A DNA stretch of 14,141 bases. It comes from CAZCAQ01 sp964540135 (GTDB lineage: Bacteria > Patescibacteriota > WWE3 > UBA101185 > UBA10185). The stretch lies in contig CAZILK010000019.1 of the NCBI GenBank assembly GCA_964540135.1, positions 1 through 14,141 on the forward strand, in the 5' to 3' direction. Under the pieces are notes generated by a model that worked only from the letters and a program-made list of their open reading frames with translations, was not told the DNA's origin and did no database searches. A program made the translations under genes and the position numbers. Shown here in pieces: positions 1-6,158 of this stretch. How positions within the stretch are numbered: position 1 is the stretch's first letter; each line of letters begins with the position of its first letter.

Positions 1-818
1 GAAACACAAATGAATTTATTTGGTTGACTGCTTTTTAAGGTACTTTCTTTATCATTTAGTATGTATGTGAAAAACGTATATTTAAAATCATCAGATGGGT
101 TTTTGGGATCAGTTCTGTTGGCAATTTCATCGCCATCACCTACCCCACCCCCATCAGTATCAAAGTTGCTGGGATTGGTAAAAAAGACAAATATTTCTTC
201 ATAATCAGTCAAACCATCATAATCAGTATCTCTCAAGTACGGATTTGTGAAGTAAATTGTTAATTCTTCGGAGTTAGTAAGACCATCGCTATCTAGATCC
301 CCATCTTGTGGCAGCTGCTTGACTGCACTTTGTTCAGGAGTTTCTTCATCGGCTTCTTCTCGGTCGCTGTCTTCATCACTATCATCATCGTCATCTCCAC
401 CACCATCATCGACAGGTACTACAGGCTCTTCAACTGGATCTATATCATCTGCTGGATCTAGAGGGTCTTTGCCTTGGTCTACTTCAAGACCATCTATTAA
501 AGATCCGCCATCAGTGTCGCTGTTTGTGGGATCTGTGTTATTCAAATACTCATCTAAGTTAGTTAGCCCATCGTTGTCAGGATCAAGGACTGCGTCTGAC
601 GCATCATCGGGATCTAAGCCATATGTTTCTTCCCATGTGTTTGGCATTCCGTCTCCATCACGGTCTAGGGGGTTATACTCAGTTATTACTTGGGAAAAAG
701 AAACGCTAGGTAATACTGACCCTTCTTTTACAAAATCCCGGATAAATAGTACGGAAATAAAGATTAGTGCAGACAAAACAACAGTTTTTACAGCAATTCT
801 AGTACCTAGTTTACTCAT
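1..818 (-). CDS. Membrane-anchored calcium-binding repeat (TSP type 3-like) surface protein, partial
   Basis: Reading from ATG 818-816 to the window edge gives 272 codons without a stop; the C-terminus lies outside. Residues 8-26 form one hydrophobic segment (signal anchor or uncleaved signal peptide) after MSKLGTR. Acidic repeats follow: LDRDGDGMPNTWEETYGLDP (51-70), DPDNDGLTNLDEY (79-91), NSDTDGG (99-105), DLDSDGLTNSEE (174-185), RDTDYDGLTDYEE (196-208) and FDTDGGGVGDGDE (219-231). This is the calcium-coordinating DxDxDG pattern of thrombospondin type 3-like repeats, common in exported bacterial proteins. A poly-Asp/Glu linker (about 137-161) separates two repeat blocks. GGAGAG at 822-827 is a fitting Shine-Dalgarno for this start; TATTAT (828-833 complement) is a possible -10. 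The protein probably acts outside the membrane as a structural or adhesive module. No catalytic domain is visible in the part present. Confidence 0.8.
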   Translation of the reverse strand, partial: MSKLGTRIAVKTVVLSALIFISVLFIRDFVKEGSVLPSVSFSQVITEYNPLDRDGDGMPNTWEETYGLDPDDASDAVLDPDNDGLTNLDEYLNNTDPTNSDTDGGSLIDGLEVDQGKDPLDPADDIDPVEEPVVPVDDGGGDDDDDSDEDSDREEADEETPEQSAVKQLPQDGDLDSDGLTNSEELTIYFTNPYLRDTDYDGLTDYEEIFVFFTNPSNFDTDGGGVGDGDEIANRTDPKNPSDDFKYTFFTYILNDKESTLKSSQPNKFICV

Positions 819-943
819 GAGCTCTCCATAATACATGCTTTCTTATACATAAGAATATTTTAACACCGTACATTAGTGAATGTATGAATTAACCTGATTT
901 TGGGCTGATTTATAAGCAGCTGGAAAAACAGGAGCTATACATA

Positions 944-972
944 TTGCATTAGGTATATGATTGGTATAAAAT
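944..972 (+). promoter_or_regulatory. Candidate promoter of the abiE operon
   Basis: TTGCAT (944-949) and TAAAAT (967-972) are 17 bp apart. The -10 matches consensus at 5 of 6 positions, the -35 at only 3 of 6. Transcription would start near 979, inside the inverted repeat listed next, leaving a leader of about 30 nt. Confidence 0.45.
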
Positions 973-974
973 GA

Positions 975-1008
975 TTCTAATACATACGCTTATGCGTATG
1001 TTTTAGAA
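975..1008 (+). promoter_or_regulatory. Inverted repeat abutting the abiEi start: probable AbiEi operator
   Basis: The left arm TTCTAATACATACGC (975-989) and right arm GCGTATGTTTTAGAA (994-1008) are complementary at 14 of 15 positions around a 4-nt spacer TTAT. The right arm ends on the base before the abiEi ATG and covers the expected transcription start. AbiEi antitoxins are known to repress their own operon by binding inverted repeats in the promoter, so an operator is the natural reading. In RNA the same bases would fold into a hairpin just before the start codon. No Shine-Dalgarno is visible. Confidence 0.65.
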
Positions 1009-1623
1009 ATGAAATACTACGAAATCAAAGCAAAACTAGAGGATCTCTATGTATTCTCGCTTAAAGACGTTGTTTCCATTGACCCTGCTTTCAGACTTCC
1101 TACCCTTTATGATTGGGATTCAAAGGGTTTGGTGAAGAGATTAAGAAATAACAACTACGTTTTTGCTGACTACGAGCCACACGACAAAGATTACTACTTC
1201 ATAGCCAACAGACTTTATACACCTTCATACGTTTCTTTGGAAACAGCACTAGCATTTTATAATGTATTACCTGAAGCAGTACAAACTATTACATCAGTTA
1301 CGACTAATAAAACTAATGTATTTGATACGCCGTTTGGGAAGTTCTCGTATTCAAGCGTATCTTCTAGCCTGTTCTTCGGATATAAAACTATCACAATTGA
1401 TAGTCATTCTGCACAACTAGCAAATATTGAAAAAGCAATACTGGATTATTTGTACCTTAATTCGCATATTAACTCTTTAGAAGACTTTGAATCTTTAAGA
1501 TGGAATAAAGATGTTTTGACTGAAAGCCTCGACTTAGAAACATTCGAAAAGTTCTTAATCATATTTGACAATAATGCGCTTGGGAAAAGATGTGTTAAAT
1601 TCATGGAGTTTTTAGATGCTTGA
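1009..1623 (+). CDS. abiEi: AbiEi-family antitoxin / autorepressor of a type IV toxin-antitoxin system
   Basis: 204 aa. Residues 1-53 resemble the AbiEi winged-helix DNA-binding domain, with FSLKDVVSIDPAF then a second helix and a wing ending NNNYVFAD. Next comes the family-typical IANRLYTPSYVSLETALAFY (66-85), followed by ITSVTTNKTNVFDTPFGKF and LFFGYK, then the C-terminal antitoxin region with ANIEKAILDYLYL. The start fits the usual N-terminus of the family. In type IV systems AbiEi does not bind the toxin; it neutralises it indirectly and represses the operon. The gene overlaps the toxin gene by 8 nt, implying translational coupling. The inverted repeat at 975-1008 is its likely binding site. 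The assignment rests on recognising the family, not on a search. Confidence 0.85.
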   Translation: MKYYEIKAKLEDLYVFSLKDVVSIDPAFRLPTLYDWDSKGLVKRLRNNNYVFADYEPHDKDYYFIANRLYTPSYVSLETALAFYNVLPEAVQTITSVTTNKTNVFDTPFGKFSYSSVSSSLFFGYKTITIDSHSAQLANIEKAILDYLYLNSHINSLEDFESLRWNKDVLTESLDLETFEKFLIIFDNNALGKRCVKFMEFLDA

Positions 1624-2395
1624 TATTAGTGAAATAAGAAAACAGTTTCCAGAGTCTTTGCATAAATTTGATCGGGGTATTATTCGTGAGTATCTCCAAT
1701 ATCATATCCTGGGTATTATATTTTCACATAAACTGAGTTTAAAGTTATCTTTTTTAGGAGGTACGTGTTTACGTATCGCGCACGGATTAAAAAGATTCTC
1801 CGAGGATATTGATTTTGATAATAAGACACTAACTGAGAAGGAGTTTGAAGAGTTGGGTTTATATATTAAGAAAGAGCTAGAAAAGCTAGGATTTACTGTC
1901 GAAATAAAATTTGTAAACAAAGAGGCATTTCACTGTCTTATAAGATTCCCTAGGATCCTATTTGACCAAGGTCTATCGCCTATCGAGGAGGAAAAGATTT
2001 TTATCCGAATAGACACTTTTGATCAAGGGGTATATTACTCTCCAGACACTTTCATTCTCAATAAGTTCGAAGTGTTTAGACAAATATTTATCACTCCCAA
2101 AAATGTAATTTTATCTCAAAAATTATGGACTATTACACAAAGAAATAGATTAAAAGGTAGAGATTTCTATGACATTATGTTTTTATTACAAAACACTAAA
2201 CCAGATCAGATATTTCTTAAAGCTAAATTTGGAACAGCTGATTACAATAAGTTAATAGTAATTCTAGAGGAGAAATTAAAGGAAACTGATTACGAAGCTC
2301 TTGCTAAAGATGTACAACCATTCCTATTTAATGAAGAAGCAAAAGAAATGTTCTCAGTTTTCCCAACCTTCCTTAGACAACAGTTGCTAAACTAA
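1616..2395 (+). CDS. abiEii: AbiEii-family nucleotidyltransferase toxin (type IV TA)
   Basis: 259 aa. The DNA polymerase beta-type nucleotidyltransferase signature is intact: GGT (48-50), then RFSEDIDFD (60-68) with metal-binding Asp64 and Asp66, and a likely third acidic residue at Asp133 (IRID). The AbiEii motif near the C-terminal half, KLWTITQRNRLKGRDFYDI (169-187), carries the conserved Lys169 and the RDfyDi core. Related toxins (AbiEii, mycobacterial MenT) transfer nucleotides, and MenT modifies tRNA acceptor ends; the substrate here is unknown. Nothing essential appears to be missing, so the toxin is probably active. The ATG at 1616 lies inside the last codons of abiEi. The next gene is convergent and ends 85 bp away; no clear terminator lies between them. 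Confidence 0.87.
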   Translation: MLDISEIRKQFPESLHKFDRGIIREYLQYHILGIIFSHKLSLKLSFLGGTCLRIAHGLKRFSEDIDFDNKTLTEKEFEELGLYIKKELEKLGFTVEIKFVNKEAFHCLIRFPRILFDQGLSPIEEEKIFIRIDTFDQGVYYSPDTFILNKFEVFRQIFITPKNVILSQKLWTITQRNRLKGRDFYDIMFLLQNTKPDQIFLKAKFGTADYNKLIVILEEKLKETDYEALAKDVQPFLFNEEAKEMFSVFPTFLRQQLLN

Positions 2396-2480
2396 TGACT
2401 GTGCTTTTTCGGTCGCGAATCCAACTAAGGTATTCTGCTCTCCAAGATGAAAATGAGGTACTAAAAGGGCAAGATAGGTA

Positions 2481-3122
2481 TCAGTTGAGTTTAACCCCAT
2501 CATAAAAGGCTGAGTTATTAGTGATGAAACCCCAATACTTATCACCATAAGACCAGTGCCACCATTCATATGGGTAGTTTACAAAACCTACACCTCCCAT
2601 AACGGTCTTCAGCAATTCTCTGTTAACAACTTGCTCCTTAGTAAGACCTTGGTAATCTGAGTTAGCCGAATCGTTATATACAAACATATTACCCATATCA
2701 AGCATTTCCTTCCTTTCATCAACAATTGCCAAATCAATCGCGCTGCCTGTGATATGCGGTGAATAAACATCGGGATTTGAAACGTACTGTGTTGCGCATC
2801 TGCTTATTTCTTCAGTACTCATATTAGGATTCAACTGACTTTGACGAGCACATTCCTTCTCAAAAAGTCCTTTTTGCATGTAATAACTTCTGTATCCCTC
2901 TATAAACACAAAACCGTGACCCTTGGGCAATTCATTTAATGCATTCTTTAACATCTCTCGCACGCTTTCTCGTACCAACATATTCTTGCTATCCGTAATT
3001 CCTATGTTCGTTTTAATTCCCGAGGGAAGATACACACGTGGCAAATTTAGTATTTCTACTAAAACCTCACCGTTGACTTTGACAGGTACACGAAGCACCT
3101 CAGGATCATTTATTTTTATCAT
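2481..3122 (-). CDS. VanX/DdpX-like D-alanyl-D-alanine dipeptidase (peptidase M15)
   Basis: 213 aa from the ATG at 3122-3120, close to the about 200 aa of VanX. The zinc site is complete: SPHITGSAID (121-130) supplies His123 and Asp130, and EWWHW (186-190) supplies catalytic Glu186 and zinc ligand His189. EGYRSYY (75-81) carries the Arg78 expected in the VanX active site. The family cleaves free D-Ala-D-Ala; without other van genes nearby this points to peptidoglycan turnover or D-Ala recovery, not resistance. There is no signal peptide, so it should be cytoplasmic. The frame stays open to 3218, but the extra 32 residues show no M15 homology and a perfect TATAAT sits 10 nt before the chosen ATG. 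A related D,D- or L,D-carboxypeptidase is the main alternative. Confidence 0.82.
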   Translation of the reverse strand: MIKINDPEVLRVPVKVNGEVLVEILNLPRVYLPSGIKTNIGITDSKNMLVRESVREMLKNALNELPKGHGFVFIEGYRSYYMQKGLFEKECARQSQLNPNMSTEEISRCATQYVSNPDVYSPHITGSAIDLAIVDERKEMLDMGNMFVYNDSANSDYQGLTKEQVVNRELLKTVMGGVGFVNYPYEWWHWSYGDKYWGFITNNSAFYDGVKLN

Positions 3123-3132
3123 AATAATGTTG

Positions 3133-3164
3133 ATTATATAGGATACTCTAAGTGGAGGGAACAA
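3133..3164 (-). promoter_or_regulatory. Candidate promoter of the D-Ala-D-Ala dipeptidase gene
   Basis: On the minus strand TATAAT (3133-3138) lies 10 nt before the ATG. A weak -35, TTGTTC (3159-3164), is 18 bp from the overlapping TATATA (3135-3140). Transcription should start about 3 nt before the ATG, giving an almost leaderless mRNA. Confidence 0.5.
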
Positions 3165-3165
3165 G

Positions 3166-3252
3166 ATGCTAACTATCGTTACTGACGGGGCAGAAGAACT
3201 TAAAGGTATCTCCTGCATAACACTTTCTCACTCCAGATTCACCTGCACCTAA
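3166..3252 (+). CDS. Possible 28-aa small protein with a strong Shine-Dalgarno
   Basis: A short frame starts MLTIVTDGAEELKG and ends at a TAA. GGAGGG (3154-3159) sits 6 nt before the ATG and is the best Shine-Dalgarno on the plus strand of this window. The frame diverges from the dipeptidase gene and its upstream region overlaps that gene's promoter. I do not recognise the peptide; it has no membrane segment and contains two cysteines. It could be a real small protein, the 5' remnant of a lost gene, or chance. Confidence 0.25.
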   Translation: MLTIVTDGAEELKGISCITLSHSRFTCT

Positions 3253-3364
3253 CCTTAAAAATGGTTAAGTAGATTGGTTGCGTAGTATTCAAATAGCAAC
3301 AGTGAAAACTAGACAGAGTGCGCGAATTACAATTTCTGGGTTTTAAATATTTATTGACTGCGAT

Positions 3365-4360
3365 TTAACCGTCAATGGTTAGTGTGTCTAGCACATAAGC
3401 TAGAGCCTTTTTAAGACGTTCTTCTCTAGATCCCCTAACAACTACATAGTTTTTGCCAGTTTCTTTGAGTCTTTGTTCAAAACAAGTATGCATTGTATGT
3501 CTTATATGTTCCCCATCTCTAGTACCATCTTGTACAAATGGTATTTCATCTCCAGTAAGAACATATAAAGAATAGTTTCTGCCCTGTGAAAGTTCCTCGA
3601 CTTTGCTTGATCTTTTATTTAAATACCTCGTGTACCAAATGGATGTGGCAAAAGAGTCAGTGTCGCAAATAAGAAACTTTTCACATTTCCCAGCAAGCTT
3701 ATCCTCTAGAGCATTTTGCATTTGAGCAATATGAACAAATTCGTCTTCATTCCACTGAAGTGAGTTTTTGGAATGGAGCTTTCCCTCACTGTAAATCCTA
3801 CCGTACTCAGGAACCCAGACTGTATTTAAACTTTTAGCAAGATCTTTAGCTAGTGTTGTCGTGCCTGTAGACTCTGCACCCAGTACTACAATTCTTATTG
3901 CGTAAAAAGCTTTTACATCGCTATTTAACATATCCCAATGTTCGTATGGATCTTCCCTTATTTGTGTGGCACAAATAGGAACAATACCACGATTAAGATC
4001 AAACATCTCATGTTTAGAACCAAGCCATTTTGCGTATTCTACTGCGTATTCTTCTGAGGAATATACAACTTCTGGCGTGAAACCCAGAAAACGTGAGGTT
4101 ACTTCAGCCCACTCTTTTGAAACGCTAGTTGATGTTGAGTCTAAGCGTTTTCCATGCTTCAGGATTCTTACATCTGCATTTGGAAATTCATTCTCAATCC
4201 ACTGCTTTCTTATTTTGGCTGGAATAGTGTATGTACTTGTATGGCAGACTATAATAGTGAGCTGATCACTATTTCGGGAAGCTTCCTGCATCAAGGCGAT
4301 ATGCCCTTTATGGAGTGGCAGAAATTTTCCAATTACTAAACCTGTCTTATATCTTTTCAT
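3365..4360 (-). CDS. nadR: NadR-like bifunctional NMN adenylyltransferase / nicotinamide riboside kinase
   Basis: 331 aa from ATG 4360-4358. Residues 1-150 are an NMN adenylyltransferase domain: GKFLPLHKGH (11-20) is the nucleotidyltransferase HxGH motif and ICATQIRED (129-137) corresponds to the ISxTxxR motif. From 155 on is a P-loop nicotinamide riboside kinase domain with GAESTGTTTL (161-170) and VPEYGRIY (183-190). The two activities turn riboside into NMN and then NAD. There is no N-terminal helix-turn-helix as in enterobacterial NadR; that regulatory role is taken by the divergent nrtR. The Walker A Lys is replaced by Thr167. The start overlaps the end of pnuC by 14 nt, so the pair is cotranscribed. 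An ATG 12 codons upstream (4396) is possible, but MKRYKTGLVIGKF fits the domain start better. Confidence 0.88.
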   Translation of the reverse strand: MKRYKTGLVIGKFLPLHKGHIALMQEASRNSDQLTIIVCHTSTYTIPAKIRKQWIENEFPNADVRILKHGKRLDSTSTSVSKEWAEVTSRFLGFTPEVVYSSEEYAVEYAKWLGSKHEMFDLNRGIVPICATQIREDPYEHWDMLNSDVKAFYAIRIVVLGAESTGTTTLAKDLAKSLNTVWVPEYGRIYSEGKLHSKNSLQWNEDEFVHIAQMQNALEDKLAGKCEKFLICDTDSFATSIWYTRYLNKRSSKVEELSQGRNYSLYVLTGDEIPFVQDGTRDGEHIRHTMHTCFEQRLKETGKNYVVVRGSREERLKKALAYVLDTLTIDG

Positions 4361-5012
4361 ATGACTTAATAGTCTTTGCCCATTTAAAATGACCAACTAT
4401 AGCATTAGCTAAAAATGCAAAATACAAAAGTGATAGCAAAGGCACGCCTTTTGCAAAATATAGCCAGATGCCAACTACATCCACAATAATCCACATATAC
4501 CAGTTGTCTAATCTTCTTTTCATTAATAGATAGGCTGCGACAAAACTAAGAACGGTTGTGAAAGCATCAATATATGGATAAGACGCAACATCAGTAAAAA
4601 GTGAGGGTAACATGTTGTGTAGACTTGAAATGAAACTACCTAGTGCTAGCGATCCAAGAATAATAACTCCCCACTCAACTATAGTTTCTCTCTTTGTGTT
4701 TATGGAAATCTTCAGTTCATTGTCAGCCGACTTTTCTTCAGCTTTTCTTGGATGAGTCCATAACCACCATCCCCAAAATCCTGTAACGAAATAATAAATC
4801 TGTTCAATTAAGTCGGCGTACAGATTGATTTGAAAAAAGAGAAAAAGATATAAAACTGTACCTAAAATACCAATCGGCCACGTTAAGAGTTTGTTTTTAG
4901 CAGCTAGATATACAGACCACCCTGTAAAAATAGTTCCAAAGAGTTCTACGTAACTCATATCGTAATTAAGTAATGTTACAGCAGTATTATTTACATCAAA
5001 AATAGCTAGCAT
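4347..5012 (-). CDS. pnuC: PnuC-family nicotinamide riboside transporter
   Basis: 221 aa, mostly hydrophobic, with about seven membrane segments. Family landmarks are WPIGILG (45-51), FVTGFWGWWLW (75-85), the segment around YPYIDAFTTVLSFVAAYLLM and DNWYMWIIVDVVGIWLYFAKG. PnuC carries nicotinamide riboside across the inner membrane by facilitated diffusion, and uptake is driven by phosphorylation inside, here by the NadR kinase encoded next. The start is fixed by AAGGAG (5020-5025) 7 nt before the ATG. A cytoplasmic or periplasmic charged loop (about 88-108) separates the two halves. Transcription should begin near 5046 from the strong promoter described at 5036-5103. Confidence 0.9.
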   Translation of the reverse strand: MLAIFDVNNTAVTLLNYDMSYVELFGTIFTGWSVYLAAKNKLLTWPIGILGTVLYLFLFFQINLYADLIEQIYYFVTGFWGWWLWTHPRKAEEKSADNELKISINTKRETIVEWGVIILGSLALGSFISSLHNMLPSLFTDVASYPYIDAFTTVLSFVAAYLLMKRRLDNWYMWIIVDVVGIWLYFAKGVPLLSLLYFAFLANAIVGHFKWAKTIKSYEKI

Positions 5013-5035
5013 TGTTTTTCTCCTTAAAATTAATA

Positions 5036-5103
5036 CTTAGTGTATGTACGACAATATACCCTTCTCTTAGTGTATTGTCAACACTATGGATTGCTGATAC
5101 TAT
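5036..5103. promoter_or_regulatory. Divergent pnuC/nrtR promoters with a shared inverted-repeat operator
   Basis: On the minus strand, pnuC has TTGACA (5076-5081), a 17-bp spacer and TATATT (5053-5058). On the plus strand, nrtR has TTGTCA (5075-5080), 17 bp and TACTAT (5098-5103). The two -35 boxes overlap and are framed by the inverted repeat TAGTGT (5068-5073) / ACACTA (5081-5086). A second copy of the half site, CTTAGTGTAT, occurs at 5036-5045, exactly 30 bp from its twin at 5066-5075 and just after the expected pnuC start. A protein bound at the inverted repeat would block both promoters, which fits autoregulation by NrtR. That this is the NrtR site is inferred from position. Confidence 0.72.
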
Positions 5104-5109
5104 AAAGGC

Positions 5110-5772
5110 ATGAAGTCGCAAAGCACTAACCCAATACTCGTAGCTGTAGACGCTGTTATCTTTAATATTGCCGAAGGCAAATTAAACGTGCTTCTTATAC
5201 AAATAAATGACGGTATTTATAAGGATAAATGGGCTGTACCAGGTGGATTGATAGGTGAGAATGAAACACCAGAAGAAGCTATTTCAAGGATTCTTGCTAA
5301 GAAAACCGGACTTAAAAACGTGTATTTAGAACAACTCTACACTTTTGGGGATCCAAACAGAGATAAAAGACAGCGGTCAATCAGTATTGCCTATTTTGCT
5401 TTAATACCAAGTCCTAATGAAATAAGCCTAGAGGATCCTGGGTACTACAAGGATATAAAATGGGTGCAAGTATCAAAGCTACCTGAGATGGCATTTGATC
5501 ATAAGGAAGTTGTGAACAAAGCAAATCAAAGACTAAAGTCTAAGCTAGGGTACTCAAACATAGCTTACTCACTGCTTCCCAAAGAATTTACGCTTACCGA
5601 AGTGCAAGAAGTGTATGAAATAATTCTGAGTGAAAAGATGGATAAAAGAAACTTTCGAAAAACTATTATTGCAAAAGATATTATTGAAGAAACAACCAAT
5701 ATTTTGAGAGGTCAGAGCTTTAGGCCAGCAAAACTATATAAGTTTAAAGATGAACACATAACAGTGTTTTGA
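5110..5772 (+). CDS. nrtR: NrtR-type Nudix transcriptional regulator of NAD salvage
   Basis: 220 aa. Residues 7-135 are a Nudix domain; the box starting at Gly46 keeps the glycines, Glu52 and Arg60 but reads RILAKKTGL where catalytic Nudix enzymes have REUxEExGU, so all three catalytic glutamates are gone (Ile61, Lys64, Lys65). The C-terminal part (about 145-212), with KEFTLTEVQEVYEIIL and a downstream wing, matches the winged helix of NrtR. NrtR proteins are repressors of NAD genes that sense ADP-ribose-type ligands through the inactive Nudix fold. The gene faces pnuC-nadR across a 97-bp region with overlapping promoters, the classic NrtR arrangement. Its ATG lies 6 nt after the -10, so the mRNA is probably leaderless. 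An ordinary ADP-ribose hydrolase is unlikely given the box. Confidence 0.88.
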   Translation: MKSQSTNPILVAVDAVIFNIAEGKLNVLLIQINDGIYKDKWAVPGGLIGENETPEEAISRILAKKTGLKNVYLEQLYTFGDPNRDKRQRSISIAYFALIPSPNEISLEDPGYYKDIKWVQVSKLPEMAFDHKEVVNKANQRLKSKLGYSNIAYSLLPKEFTLTEVQEVYEIILSEKMDKRNFRKTIIAKDIIEETTNILRGQSFRPAKLYKFKDEHITVF

Positions 5773-5854
5773 GTGGGTTGCCGGACCAAGTCGCTACTTA
5801 AATTAGAATGCGACACTTTTCTGTCTGCTCGATAAGCTCGGAATTAGGACTAAG

Positions 5855-6035
5855 CTTTATACTAATAAATGAAGCTAGCGTTTCCTGATAGGACAATCCT
5901 AAAAACTCGCTATGTAAGGATCCAGTAGACACAATACAACCTACTGTCCTCATCATATATTTTTTCATAGCGGTCTAGATCCGTAACTTTACCACCCGTT
6001 TCTGATGTAATAATTTTTAAAGCTATCCTAATGCC
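5855..6035 (-). pseudogene. Decayed 3' fragment of an IMPase-family gene (paralogue of 7395-8210)
   Basis: The only recognisable content of the 386-bp gap after nrtR. The minus strand reads ALKIITSETGGKVTDLD, matching ALKVITEEAGGKVTDLD near the end of the intact IMPase-family protein, then continues with degraded similarity (IYDEDSRLYCV) through an in-frame TAG to IVLSGNAS, which matches IVQSGKL. Nucleotide similarity extends a little past the stop into the 3' flank (about 5855-5875 against 7373-7396). Upstream of 6035 only faint traces remain, perhaps to about 6090. One codon is lost in the GYDVAALK region. It is a dead partial copy; the AAA ATPase gene now separates it from the intact copy. 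The rest of 5773-6158 shows no gene, only a weak 5-bp hairpin at 5790-5814. Confidence 0.75.
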
Positions 6036-6158
6036 TATGTTGAGCAGTGTAGCCTTGCATTCTCAAAACTACAGACATAGTTATATTTTATGGCTTGGTA
6101 AAGGCCTCGTGGATCTGGATAAAACGGAAGTAGTGCAGCCAACTAAGTTATATCGATT

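Noticed and set aside
319..831. Plus-strand Ser-rich frame of 170 aa
   Set aside because: It is the antisense shadow of the Asp/Glu codons of the calcium-repeat gene; the Ser runs come from the complement of GAT/GAC repeats.
1009..3122. A larger defence island around abiE
   Set aside because: Neighbouring genes are a dipeptidase and NAD salvage; no other defence gene is visible.
3123..3218. N-terminal extension of 32 residues on the dipeptidase
   Set aside because: No M15 homology, and it covers a perfect TATAAT placed just before the internal ATG.
3353..3376. Inverted repeat ATTGAC/GTCAAT around the nadR stop as a terminator
   Set aside because: Six-bp AT-rich stem with a 12-nt loop and no T-run in the nadR direction; too weak to call.
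5790..5814. GTCGC/GCGAC hairpin after nrtR as a terminator
   Set aside because: Stem of 5 bp with a 15-nt loop, followed only by ACTTTTC; not convincing.
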